This document shows positions 33,717-41,957 of a stretch of DNA of 64,000 bases, piece after piece (the first letter of the stretch is position 1; each line of letters begins with the position of its first letter). The translations under genes and the position numbers were made by a program. A model generated the notes under the pieces. The model was not told the DNA's origin. It worked only from the letters and a program-made list of their open reading frames with translations, and did not search any database. Source of the DNA: Neobacillus rhizosphaerae (lineage in GTDB: Bacteria > Bacillota > Bacilli > Bacillales > Cytobacillaceae); contig NZ_CALBWS010000012.1 of NCBI RefSeq assembly GCF_937468385.1, forward strand, positions 51,192 to 115,191, written 5' to 3'.

Positions 33717-34307
33717 ATGTATCAAATCAAAGGAAATGAAAAGATTTTCGTTTACACAGGTCCTGATGGCTCTGGAAGAAAAACCATTGCGAAAATGGTT
33801 GCTACCGCATTTGATATGGAAACTGTTCTCTCTTACACTACCCGTTCCCCCCGCCACTATGAAAAAAATGGTGAAGACTACCACTTTGTTAATGAAGAAA
33901 CTTTCAAACACATGCAAACTCAACAGGAATTTCTAGAAAGTGTTGAAATTGATGGAATTCATTATGGAATTCGTGAACAAGATATCGTTGAAGCATTTCA
34001 AAACCATGATTTCGTCTATTTGACGTTAAATCCCGAAGGTACTGAAAAGTTGAAAAGGATGTATGGTGATGGTGTCGTAAGAATTTTTATTTATTCCGAT
34101 CGTGATACGGTTATCCAAAGACAACAGGAGCGTCAAGATAATGAAGAAGTAATCCAACGCCATATGGCCCATTATGATGAGATCTTAAGCTATAAAAACA
34201 GCTGTGAACACGTATTTGAAAATTTTGATTCCCCACAGGTTTCTTTTCAAGTTAGTGAATTAATTGAATCCTTTTTGGATAGAAATCTCACTGTAACAGA
34301 TTATTAA
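33717..34307 (+). CDS. Guanylate kinase-like protein with altered P-loop
   Basis: A 196-residue paralogue of guanylate kinase. The GMP-site pattern is kept: SYTTRSPRHYEKNGEDYHFV (about residues 40-59) and EFLESVEIDGIHYGI (about 70-84). The P-loop, however, reads GPDGSGRKTIA instead of GPSGVGKGT, so the Walker lysine position holds Arg and a Lys follows. The lid and the nucleotide-binding end (RIFIYSDRDTVIQRQQERQDN) are divergent. It may be a weak or inactive kinase or have another nucleotide role. AAAGGAGG precedes the ATG. Single gene with its own terminator. Confidence 0.8.
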   Translation: MYQIKGNEKIFVYTGPDGSGRKTIAKMVATAFDMETVLSYTTRSPRHYEKNGEDYHFVNEETFKHMQTQQEFLESVEIDGIHYGIREQDIVEAFQNHDFVYLTLNPEGTEKLKRMYGDGVVRIFIYSDRDTVIQRQQERQDNEEVIQRHMAHYDEILSYKNSCEHVFENFDSPQVSFQVSELIESFLDRNLTVTDY

Positions 34308-34337
34308 AGATTACTAACGAAGAGATACCGAATGAAG

Positions 34338-34361
34338 GCGAACAGTGCATGCACTGTTCGC
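34338..34361 (+). terminator. Terminator after the guanylate-kinase-like gene
   Basis: GCGAACAGTGCA and its exact complement form a 24-nt perfect palindrome followed by TTATTTTC. The same GGCGAACAGTG stem is used at 56216-56241. Confidence 0.75.
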
Positions 34362-34562
34362 TTATTTTCTGAACTTTAATGAACTCTTTACACTCTTTTT
34401 ACACTAGGTTAAGAAAGGCTCCTTATTTTTCTATTACAATAGTAGTAACCTACCTATTGTAGGAAATGGTTGAAAATTACCGTTGCTGTGCAGGATACGT
34501 GGAATCTTTAGATTGACGGAACGATGAGTTGAAAATAATTCATTAATAAAGGAGAGCTGAGA

Positions 34563-35093
34563 ATGATCAGGATGCTGCATGTGTTTTACGGCTTCGAATG
34601 TCGTTTATTTCAGAAGGTAAATCGCCATTTTGATAGTAAGCTTTTAAATCTTTTTTTCCGCTCAATCACATACTTAGGAGGCGCAGACATCACCATCGCT
34701 GCCACTTTTATCCTCATTTTCGTATCGACTGGTGAGGTCAGATTGACCGCTATCGCCAGCGCACTCGCTTTGGCAGCAAGTCATATACCTGTCCATTTTG
34801 TTAAGCAACTGTTTCCCCGAAAAAGGCCCTATTTGAAGATAGAAAAAACAAGAACTCATGAGAATCCCATAAAGGATCATTCATTCCCTTCGGGGCATAC
34901 AACTGCGATATTTTCCGTTGTGACTCCATATATTTTATTTTTGCCACAACTTGCTTATGTGCTAATCCCACTAGGACTTTGTGTAGGACTATCTAGGATT
35001 TACTTAGGTCTTCACTATCCTTCGGATGTCATTGCTGGCGGAATCCTTGGTACGTTAACTGGGAGTTTATGCTTTTGTTTATTCTTTATTTGA
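34563..35093 (+). CDS. PAP2-family membrane phosphatase
   Basis: A 176-residue, five- to six-helix protein with the three PAP2 motifs: KQLFPRKRP (about residues 80-88), FPSGHTT (about 108-114) and SRIYLGLHYPSDVIAG (about 142-157). Such enzymes hydrolyse undecaprenyl-pyrophosphate or phosphatidate-type lipids on the outer side of the membrane. AAAGGAGAG lies before ATG. It is convergent with the two-component genes, 5 bp apart, and may share no regulation with them. Confidence 0.9.
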   Translation: MIRMLHVFYGFECRLFQKVNRHFDSKLLNLFFRSITYLGGADITIAATFILIFVSTGEVRLTAIASALALAASHIPVHFVKQLFPRKRPYLKIEKTRTHENPIKDHSFPSGHTTAIFSVVTPYILFLPQLAYVLIPLGLCVGLSRIYLGLHYPSDVIAGGILGTLTGSLCFCLFFI

Positions 35094-35098
35094 GAGAT

Positions 35099-36139
35099 TC
35101 ATAGCGGGATTGATATTGTAAAAGTGGTGCCTTCCCCTTCTTCGCTTTCAACAAAAATGGCCCCATCGTGCATATCAATGATTTTTTTCACGATAGAGAG
35201 CCCTAAACCACTGCCGCCTTTTGAACGTTCTCTAGCCTTATCTGCTTTATAGAAGCGTTCAAATACATGTATTTGGTCATTTTTCGAAATACCAATTCCC
35301 GTATCAGAGATTTTTATGATGGCTTTGTTCTCGACCTGCTGAAGATGAATTCCAATCCTCCCTTGGTTGGGAGTAAATTTAATACTATTATGAATCATAT
35401 TTGTCCACACTTGACTCATTAAATCTTCATCTCCAACCAACACTACCTTCTCTAGCGAAACATCCATTTCAATTCCCTTGTCTACCCATTGCACTTCACA
35501 GGCTAAAATAATATTTCTTATTTGCTTGTCTAGACGATAGCTTTTTTGTTCAAAAGGATGATTACTTGATTCAAGTGAGGTTAATTTCAGGAGGTTATCA
35601 CTTAATTTTGACAACCTCTTACTTTCTGTTTCAATGATATTGAGAAAGTGGGTTCTCTCTTCCTGACTAAGATGATCATTTTGCAGAGCACGTGCGAATC
35701 CGCTGATGGATGTTAGTGGTGACTGGATTTCATGTGATACATTTGAAATAAACTCTTGGCGCATGTCTTCCATTTCCTTTAATTGTTTTGCCATATGATT
35801 GAAATGATCAATAAGTGTTGTAAAGTGATCATCTTTTTTCAGCGTTTCCAACTGCACATTAAAGTCTCCACTTGCAATTCTTCTTAGTGCATCAATGACT
35901 TCTTGAAAAAGATTACGCTGCTTGGAACGGATGATTAAAGAAATACAAAACCCAACACCACCAAAGATAAAAAAGCCAAGAATGGTTGTAATTAAATGCT
36001 GAAGATAATCTGATGGATGAAAACGAAACAAGTGAAAAATATGGGACACAATAAAGTAAGCCGCTGAAAAACTAACAGTAATCATCACTAAAAAGATGAA
36101 AAAACCAAATATATGTCGAAAAAACTTTCTTCTTTTCAT
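35099..36139 (-). CDS. Two-component sensor histidine kinase
   Basis: A 346-residue classical kinase: two membrane helices (about residues 10-30 and 46-66) with a very short extracellular loop, HAMP (about 68-120), HisKA with the phospho-His in NVSHEIQSPLTSISG (about 131), and HATPase_c with N box MIHNSIKFTPN, ISDTGIGIS and GGSGLGLSIVKKI. The small loop suggests sensing within the membrane or through a partner. The start codon overlaps the stop of the response regulator gene by 4 bp, so they form one unit. Confidence 0.92.
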   Translation of the reverse strand: MKRRKFFRHIFGFFIFLVMITVSFSAAYFIVSHIFHLFRFHPSDYLQHLITTILGFFIFGGVGFCISLIIRSKQRNLFQEVIDALRRIASGDFNVQLETLKKDDHFTTLIDHFNHMAKQLKEMEDMRQEFISNVSHEIQSPLTSISGFARALQNDHLSQEERTHFLNIIETESKRLSKLSDNLLKLTSLESSNHPFEQKSYRLDKQIRNIILACEVQWVDKGIEMDVSLEKVVLVGDEDLMSQVWTNMIHNSIKFTPNQGRIGIHLQQVENKAIIKISDTGIGISKNDQIHVFERFYKADKARERSKGGSGLGLSIVKKIIDMHDGAIFVESEEGEGTTFTISIPL

Positions 36140-36810
36140 GGTTTCACCTCAAGACGGTAACCTAGTCCCCATATTGTTTGAATACGGAAAGGGAACTCTG
36201 ATTCCGGAAATCGCTCTCTCAGCCTTTTTATGTGAACATCCACCGTGCGTTCGTCCCCTTCATAATCATAGCCCCATATATCGTCAATTAGCTGTTCTCT
36301 AGAAAATGTTTTTCCCGGATAACTGGCCAATTTGAACAACAGCTCGAATTCTTTCAATGGAATCGTGATTTCCCGCCCTTTAAAAGAAATTTCATGTGTT
36401 TTGCGATTTAACTTAAATTCCCCCATCTCAATGGATTGTGAGGCCGTAATGTTATACCTTTTTAGCAAAGCTTTGACCCTTGCCACTAATTCAATCGGGT
36501 CAAATGGTTTGACTAGATAATCGTCAGCTCCTAGTTCAAATCCCTTTACCTTTTGTGCTGTCTCTCCTTTGGCTGTTAACATTAAAATAGGGATATCACT
36601 GAATTCTCGAAGCTCGCGGCATAACTCCCAACCATCCATGTTCGGCATCATGATATCAATGATGACAAGGTCCATCTTCACTTTTTCCATTAAGCTTAAT
36701 GCCATTATTCCATCTGACGCCTCATAAAGATCGAACCCCTCCTTTTTTAGAAATAAGAGAACAAGTTCTCGAATATTGACATCATCATCAACAATTAATA
36801 ATTTCGCCAT
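36136..36810 (-). CDS. OmpR-family response regulator
   Basis: A 224-residue regulator. The receiver domain starts LLIVDDDVNIRELV with phosphoacceptor Asp in LVIIDIMMPNMDGWE (about residue 51), Thr/Lys switch residues in LMLTAKGE and GADDYLVKPFDPIEL. The winged-helix DNA-binding domain (about 125-222) ends DERTVDVHIKRLRERFP and IQTIWGLGYRLEV. It partners the overlapping kinase gene. Targets are not evident; no direct-repeat operator was recognised in its own leader. Confidence 0.94.
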   Translation of the reverse strand: MAKLLIVDDDVNIRELVLLFLKKEGFDLYEASDGIMALSLMEKVKMDLVIIDIMMPNMDGWELCRELREFSDIPILMLTAKGETAQKVKGFELGADDYLVKPFDPIELVARVKALLKRYNITASQSIEMGEFKLNRKTHEISFKGREITIPLKEFELLFKLASYPGKTFSREQLIDDIWGYDYEGDERTVDVHIKRLRERFPESEFPFRIQTIWGLGYRLEVKP

Positions 36811-36913
36811 TGCTCCTCATCCCTTTCAAACCATTTCTTTCATCATATTACATTCAAGATTATACAAAGAATATATGAATTGAATATGAACTTTCCAAAA
36901 TCATTCTTTATCC

Positions 36914-36981
36914 TTGACAAAATAAATCCAGTATATTATTATTTATCTTGAATTAATAATATTTTAATTCAAGATAAATAA
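36914..36981 (+). promoter_or_regulatory. Promoter with large operator upstream of the FMN reductase
   Basis: TTGACA (36914-36919) and TATTAT (36937-36942) are 17 nt apart. Starting in the -10 element, an 18-bp perfect inverted repeat, TTATTTATCTTGAATTAA at 36939-36956 and its complement at 36964-36981, brackets the start point. The ATCTTGAAT core recalls MhqR-type boxes (ATCTCGAATTCGAGAT) that control quinone-stress genes in B. subtilis; the regulator here is inferred. Confidence 0.7.
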
Positions 36982-37024
36982 ATTGAATAAATAGTAGAAT
37001 TTACATCATAGAGGTGGTAATAAA

Positions 37025-37624
37025 ATGGGCTTTTTCAACAATTTATTTAGCAGTTCAACGAAGGAGGACGAGACAATGACAAAGGAAAAATTAACAATAG
37101 GAATTATCTTAGGAAGCACACGTCAAGGACGTGTAAGTCCACAAGTAGGAGAATGGGTAAAAGGAATTGCCAACCAACGCGGAGATGCCAATTATGAAAT
37201 CGTGGATATTGCTGATTTCAAATTGCCATTTTTAGGAGAAGGTACTGGTGCAGAACCAGGACTACAAGCTTGGAATGAAAAACTAGCTAGCTTAGATGGA
37301 TTCGTATTCATTGTTCAAGAATACAACCACAGCATCACTGGGGCATTAAAAAATGCTCTTGATTCAGCACGTGAAGCATGGAACAACAAGGCCGCTGGAA
37401 TTGTCAGCTATGGTTCAACAGGTGGCGCTCGTGCTGCTGAACATTTACGTGGAATCTTGGGAGAATTAAAAGTTGCCGACGTTCATGTACATCCAACCTT
37501 GTCACTATTTACAGACTTTGAAAATGCAAGTGTCTTCAAACCAGCTGAATTGCATCTAACTAATGTTAATGCCATGCTTGACGAAGTAATCGCTTGGAGC
37601 GGTGCCTTAAAACCATTAAGGTAA
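37025..37624 (+). CDS. NADPH-dependent FMN reductase (flavodoxin-like)
   Basis: A 199-residue protein whose core (from about residue 20) is an NADPH-dependent FMN/azo reductase: IGIILGSTRQGRVSPQVGEW (phosphate-binding loop), FIVQEYNHSITGALKNALD (about 98-116) and VSYGSTGGARAAEHLRG (about 126-142). It would reduce flavin, quinone or azo compounds and help against electrophile stress. Two starts are possible: ATG 37025 with GAGGTGG, and ATG 37076 with AAGGAGG, the latter giving the standard family N-terminus. The upstream operator suggests induction by a MarR-type repressor. Confidence 0.88.
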   Translation: MGFFNNLFSSSTKEDETMTKEKLTIGIILGSTRQGRVSPQVGEWVKGIANQRGDANYEIVDIADFKLPFLGEGTGAEPGLQAWNEKLASLDGFVFIVQEYNHSITGALKNALDSAREAWNNKAAGIVSYGSTGGARAAEHLRGILGELKVADVHVHPTLSLFTDFENASVFKPAELHLTNVNAMLDEVIAWSGALKPLR

Positions 37625-37645
37625 GAAACCATTATAAATAGTAAG

Positions 37646-37681
37646 AAAAAGGGGGAATAATGATTATCCCCCCTTTTTTGT
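37646..37681. terminator. Terminator between convergent genes
   Basis: AAAAAGGGGG pairs with CCCCCCTTTTTT with an inner ATAAT/ATTAT stem. Flanking A and T tracts make it usable from both sides. Confidence 0.85.
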
Positions 37682-37706
37682 TTGAGTCATACCTATCCCA
37701 GTCACT

Positions 37707-38729
37707 TTAAATGGACTGTGATTTCGCAGGTCCTTTACGAATATTAGCTTTTCGAAAGCCTTTGTAGGAGTCGATGGCTGCAAATATAACGAATATGATC
37801 ATTGCTCCCCAATAAATTGAGTTTTTTGGATTATGGCTAAAACTGAATAAATCAGTTAGATACTGGACGAATGCTATGTTGAATAAATGGGGATTACTGA
37901 AAATAACAATAAATACAATTGAAGATATCAACTGGAGAATCATATTTAGACTAGCTACTTTTTTTGTCCATTGCGCTGTTATCCATTTGTAGATGGCAGT
38001 TGCAACCTCCAGGCCGATCACCATCACCACTAAGGGCCAATAGGAATGTAAAACTTCCTGATTGAATGTAGGTGCTACAAATTCAAGGCCTTCTCTCCCT
38101 TTTTCATACACACCAAGTAGATTAGCAGCGTAAAAATAACCGGTTGCCCAGATCGCCGTCCAAAGTAAGCTACCAAACACTTCGACCTTGGAAATCACCT
38201 TTTCCTTGGGGATATAGGGTATATTCTTCAAGTCATCTGGTGACCATTCTTTACAGCTTTGTGTTAATGGAATTGGAGCTTTTGCATGATCCGTGCGTTC
38301 GAGAATGGCAAATACCAAGGTTAGCCAGAAAAACACTTGCATACCCGTACTTAGAATGCCCCTAATACCCTCACCAAGAACATGTAGAATAAGATTTAGC
38401 ACTGCTCCCTCTCCACCATAGGACAAAATATTATTAGCAGCCAATGAAAACAGTGAAATCGCTGCAGCTATTGGTAAAATCATTTTTAACAGCTGGATAT
38501 AGAGATCAAAGTAACGGGGGCCAATTAGATGCATCGGTCGATCTCGATACCCACTTGCAAGGATCGCGGGGTTACCAAGTTGTTCAAGGATCGACTTAAC
38601 GTCCTCCTCCGAGTATTCATCTGGCAGCATATCCTCAATGGTTGACTTTAGCTCAAGAGCAATGTCCTCCCTGTTTTTTTCTGGCAGCCTTCTCGTTACC
38701 TCCTGTATATAAAGCTCAATCAACTTCAT
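37707..38729 (-). CDS. Membrane protein with N-terminal HAAS-type domain
   Basis: A 340-residue protein. The N-terminal 60 residues (MKLIELYIQEVTRRLPEKNREDIALELKS...) form a HAAS/DUF1700-like helical domain that is typical of proteins encoded next to PadR regulators. About six membrane helices follow (from about residue 80 to 320), with a cytoplasmic loop containing PLTQSCKEWSPDDLKNIPYIPKEKV. It overlaps the PadR gene by 14 bp. The pair probably responds to membrane or envelope conditions; no enzymatic motif is visible. Confidence 0.8.
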   Translation of the reverse strand: MKLIELYIQEVTRRLPEKNREDIALELKSTIEDMLPDEYSEEDVKSILEQLGNPAILASGYRDRPMHLIGPRYFDLYIQLLKMILPIAAAISLFSLAANNILSYGGEGAVLNLILHVLGEGIRGILSTGMQVFFWLTLVFAILERTDHAKAPIPLTQSCKEWSPDDLKNIPYIPKEKVISKVEVFGSLLWTAIWATGYFYAANLLGVYEKGREGLEFVAPTFNQEVLHSYWPLVVMVIGLEVATAIYKWITAQWTKKVASLNMILQLISSIVFIVIFSNPHLFNIAFVQYLTDLFSFSHNPKNSIYWGAMIIFVIFAAIDSYKGFRKANIRKGPAKSQSI

Positions 38730-39063
38730 CTTCTCCCTCTCCTTTCAATAGAGTGTAAAGTTCCTGGGACGTCTTTTCCCACTCATTCTTTAATTGTTGA
38801 AAAATCTCTGTGCCGAATTCGCTTAATACATAATATCTTCGCGGCCTGCTTTCAGATGTATCCCAACTACTCGTCACTAACTCTTGTTTTTCTAAACGAC
38901 GAAGCAAAGGATATAACGTACTCTGTTCAATCGTGATACCACTCTTTTCCAATAACTGGACAAGTGAATATCCATATTGAGGAGTTCTAAGCTGACTTAA
39001 CACAGCTAATGTCAATGTCCCCCTTCTTAACTCCGTCGTCAAAGAATTCAATAAAGAACTCAT
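38716..39063 (-). CDS. PadR-family transcriptional regulator
   Basis: A 115-residue winged-helix repressor: ELRRGTLTLAVLSQLRTPQYGYSLVQLLEKSG, then TLYPLLRRLEKQELV (recognition helix) and ESRPRRYYVLSEFG (wing). The short C-terminal helix suits the PadR-s2 subfamily. Two 21-bp direct repeats lie 21-67 bp upstream and are candidate operators. It is coupled to the HAAS membrane protein, which is its likely antagonist or target. Confidence 0.92.
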   Translation of the reverse strand: MSSLLNSLTTELRRGTLTLAVLSQLRTPQYGYSLVQLLEKSGITIEQSTLYPLLRRLEKQELVTSSWDTSESRPRRYYVLSEFGTEIFQQLKNEWEKTSQELYTLLKGEGEDEVD

Positions 39064-39083
39064 CTATTCACCTCATTTGTTTT

Positions 39084-39130
39084 ATACTATGCATCATACA
39101 CTATATCTTATACTATGTATGATACACTAT
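39084..39130. promoter_or_regulatory. Direct repeats upstream of the PadR gene
   Basis: ATACTATGCATCATACACTAT (39084-39104) and a copy differing at two positions (39110-39130) are spaced 26 bp apart. Each holds an ATGNAT-centred imperfect dyad, as expected for PadR boxes. Autoregulation is the simple reading. Confidence 0.6.
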
Positions 39131-39324
39131 TATTGTTCCTACATCAATTATTTTTTTACAATATATGAGGAAATTGGTACCTAAACCCCTTGTGTTAATG
39201 ATTTGGGTCAGGCACGATGTCTTAATTTCTAACTTTTTTTTCCTTGCTGTTCTTATGTTAAAATTTCTTTTATTACAAAAAAATTCTTTTGTTTCAAAAA
39301 AGGGGACTTATTACTTTGTTCAAT

Positions 39325-39408
39325 ATGGTGAATCTTAATGTAATGGAGAAAACGGATACAGGAATCCTTTGTTACCCAACTGATACGGTTCTTTCACACT
39401 ACATATAA
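39325..39408 (+). pseudogene. Remnant of a Sua5/YciO/YrdC N-terminus
   Basis: A 27-codon frame contains GILCYPTDTV, the hallmark of the nucleotide-binding start of YrdC/Sua5 proteins (YPTDTVYGL), then stops. No further domain follows in any frame. It lies in the 360-bp gap before the antiporter gene; the rest of this gap shows only the PadR repeats. Confidence 0.45.
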
Positions 39409-39423
39409 AAGAGGAGACATGCT

Positions 39424-41463
39424 ATGGAATTATTTCTAATCATACTTTTATTACTTGCGCTCATCGGGCTGTCTAATTTCGTCAATCATTTTACGCCATT
39501 CATACCGGTGCCACTTATTCAAATTGCCTTAGGGGTTTTGCTTGCTTCACTTCCGCTAGGAATACAAATTCCAATGGAGCCGGAATTGTTTTTCGTTCTA
39601 TTTATTGCCCCTTTACTTTTTCATGATGGAAAAAATGTTTCACGGCAGGCTTTATGGAAATTACGAAAACCGATTTTATTTCTTGCTCTCGGTCTTGTGT
39701 TTGTCACTGTATTTGCTATTGGATACTTAATTCATTGGCTTATCCCGTCGATTCCATTGCCTGCATCTTTTGCGTTGGCAGCCATTCTATCTCCTACAGA
39801 TGTTGTAGCCGTGGGCGCTATTTCAAGTAGGGTGAAGATACCAAAAACGATTATGCACATTCTTGAAGGGGAAGGACTAATGAATGATGCTTCTGGTCTA
39901 GTTGCCTTTAAATTTGCCGTAGCAGCAACAGTCACCGGTGTTTTTTCATTGGCAGAAGCAAGCTGGAGCTTTTTAGTCATTTCGATTGGCGGTCTGGCAG
40001 GAGGAGCCATTCTTGCATACCTTATTATTCGGCTGAAAATTTTCATTCGACGGCTAGGTATGGAGGATGTAACCATTCACATGCTCATCCAGCTCCTCAC
40101 TCCTTTCGTCATTTTTTACATAGTTGAGCATTTTCATCTCTCCGGCATTTTATCAGTTGTAGCTGCCGGCATTGTCCATGCTATTTATCGGGATCGTGAT
40201 CAAGCACCTGCGATGCAGCTACGAGTGGTATCTCAAAGTACATGGACAGTACTTATTTATATTTTGAACGGTTTGGTGTTTGTGCTGTTAGGCTTGCAAA
40301 TCCCCAATGTAACGAATGAAATTTTTAAAAATCCGTTATTTAACAATTTTGAAGTGAGCAAATATATTGTCATCATTACAGCTGCCCTTATACTTCTTCG
40401 CTTCTTATGGATTTGTGCATCATGGTGGGGCGGATGGCAGCTCAAAAAGCAGCAATTCCAAAAGCCTTCTATGAAATCTATCTGCATTACGACCATTTCG
40501 GGTGTAAGAGGGGCTGTCACACTGGCCGGTGCCTTTACCATTCCATATGTTCTTGCAGATGGAAGTCCCTTTCCCGAACGCTCATTAATCATCTTTATTG
40601 CGGCTGGGGTTATCTTGGTCACACTACTTGTTGCGAGCCTCTTCTTGCCGATACTTGCAAGGTCGGAAAAAGGGAAAACGGAAGAATTGAGAGAGGAAAT
40701 GGTAAGGATTGCTACAATCCGGACGATTGATGCTGCCATCAGCTCGATCCGCGAATTGATGAATGACGACAACCGTGGAGCTGCAGTATCAGTCATCTCG
40801 ACTTACAATCAAATTCGCAATCGCCTGAAGAATGTAAGTGATGAACACTGGGAACTCCAAAAATTAGCGGAAACTGACATTCGCATGAAGGCCTTAGATG
40901 AGGAAGCCCACAACATTGAAAGATTGAAAAAAGAGGGACAAGTTGATCGAGAAACGACTTATTTGATGGAAGAACATATTCATCGGATGAGGCTAGCCGT
41001 AACAAATCGTATACAGTATCGAAGATTGTTCTTTTGGACCATCTTTAAAAGAAGTGTATACAAACTATTTCACCTGTTCGTGCCGAAAAACCAGGATCGG
41101 CATAAACATCACCAGGTAAAAACTAAAAAAATCATTCAACTAAAAGTCAGCATGGCCAAAGCCGCGATTCGGTATTTGAACGATCATATGACTCCTGAAA
41201 ATGAAGATATATATTTATTATTAATTGGGGAATACAATGAGATGGTCATGAAGTTTAAGCTAGCGAAAAAAGGCGCTGATCCTATTCATTACACACATAT
41301 GCAACGGGAGCTTCGTATTAAAGCATTCCAAGCAGAACGGGATGAAGTCCAGAATTTGTACGAAGAAGGAGAAATCACGATCGAAGTGATCCGTAAAATT
41401 CGTAAGCAGATTAATATTAGAGAGGCATATTGGATGGAAGAAACTAGTGTTCATTCTCATTAA
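39424..41463 (+). CDS. Na+/H+ antiporter, CPA1 family (NhaP/NhaK-like)
   Basis: A 679-residue antiporter with about 12 membrane helices (residues 1-410). Key motifs: FIAPLLFHDGKNVSR (about 64-78), AAILSPTDVVAVGAIS (about 120-135), and the ion-binding EGEGLMNDASGLVAFK (about 148-163), with the ND pair of electroneutral CPA1 members. A conserved Arg in SGVRGAVTLAGAFTIP follows (about 360). The long charged C-terminal domain (about 420-679) is typical of bacterial NhaP/NhaK. It expels sodium or potassium for protons. AGAGGAG precedes the ATG. Confidence 0.92.
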   Translation: MELFLIILLLLALIGLSNFVNHFTPFIPVPLIQIALGVLLASLPLGIQIPMEPELFFVLFIAPLLFHDGKNVSRQALWKLRKPILFLALGLVFVTVFAIGYLIHWLIPSIPLPASFALAAILSPTDVVAVGAISSRVKIPKTIMHILEGEGLMNDASGLVAFKFAVAATVTGVFSLAEASWSFLVISIGGLAGGAILAYLIIRLKIFIRRLGMEDVTIHMLIQLLTPFVIFYIVEHFHLSGILSVVAAGIVHAIYRDRDQAPAMQLRVVSQSTWTVLIYILNGLVFVLLGLQIPNVTNEIFKNPLFNNFEVSKYIVIITAALILLRFLWICASWWGGWQLKKQQFQKPSMKSICITTISGVRGAVTLAGAFTIPYVLADGSPFPERSLIIFIAAGVILVTLLVASLFLPILARSEKGKTEELREEMVRIATIRTIDAAISSIRELMNDDNRGAAVSVISTYNQIRNRLKNVSDEHWELQKLAETDIRMKALDEEAHNIERLKKEGQVDRETTYLMEEHIHRMRLAVTNRIQYRRLFFWTIFKRSVYKLFHLFVPKNQDRHKHHQVKTKKIIQLKVSMAKAAIRYLNDHMTPENEDIYLLLIGEYNEMVMKFKLAKKGADPIHYTHMQRELRIKAFQAERDEVQNLYEEGEITIEVIRKIRKQINIREAYWMEETSVHSH

Positions 41464-41507
41464 AGCGTAGTAATGGTAAAAAAGTGCAGCGTGCCTTTTT
41501 AGCGGCG

Positions 41508-41730
41508 ATTGAACTATAGGAGTAGTAGGAACCTCCTTTAGTTATCGAGCGAGCAGGTGCCTTTTTCTCTTTTCGGTAAATGAAACTCTCTTTCATTTAC
41601 CGTGAGGGTACTCTTTTCCCCTTTTTCGGGCTTTATGTAAATCTCTTATTGACCGCGCTGCCGCATTTTTACCTTTCTCGGGCATTAAGAACTTCTCTCA
41701 TTGACCGGAGCAAATTATTTCCTATGACCA
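41508..41730. repeat. Degenerate tandem array, period about 52-53 bp
   Basis: Units starting CGG at 41574, 41627 and 41679 share the pattern CGG...CTCT(T/C)(A/T)TT...CCG followed by a pyrimidine-rich tail. The first is a perfect hairpin (CGGTAAATGAAA-CTCTC-TTTCATTTACCG); the other two have decayed stems. A fourth possible unit with a different stem (AACTATAGGAG/CTCCTTTAGTT) starts near 41508. It lies between the antiporter and the truncated gene at 41669. Confidence 0.55.
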
Positions 41731-41929
41731 TTCTGGGATTTATACGAGTTATAGCGGTGACCATTTCCCAAATGTTTTCCGCATAAGGATCCTTCATTAA
41801 TATATTTGTAAATGTCGCAACAAATCTTTTGATCATGGGACGGGCAAATAACAGAAGACATATACAAGTCAATATCGACCCCAACAATGATGCTGCCATT
41901 AACATGAACCAATTTATAACTATAATCAA
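41669..41929 (-). pseudogene. N-terminal remnant of an FMN-binding glutamate-synthase-like protein
   Basis: An 86-codon frame from a TTG start. One membrane helix (NWFMLMAASLLGSILTCICLLLF) is followed by KDPYAENIWEMVTAITRINP and RMVIGNNLLRS. From memory this matches the N-terminal anchor of membrane-bound GltB2-domain proteins (NIWEMVTA...INP...VIENSLRA). The large FMN domain of about 400 residues is missing; the last 15 codons come from the tandem repeat. A weak GGAAAG precedes the start. It could also be a small protein of its own next to the germination permease. Confidence 0.45.
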
Positions 41930-41957
41930 TCTTTCCTTTTATACATTCGTTTTTAGA

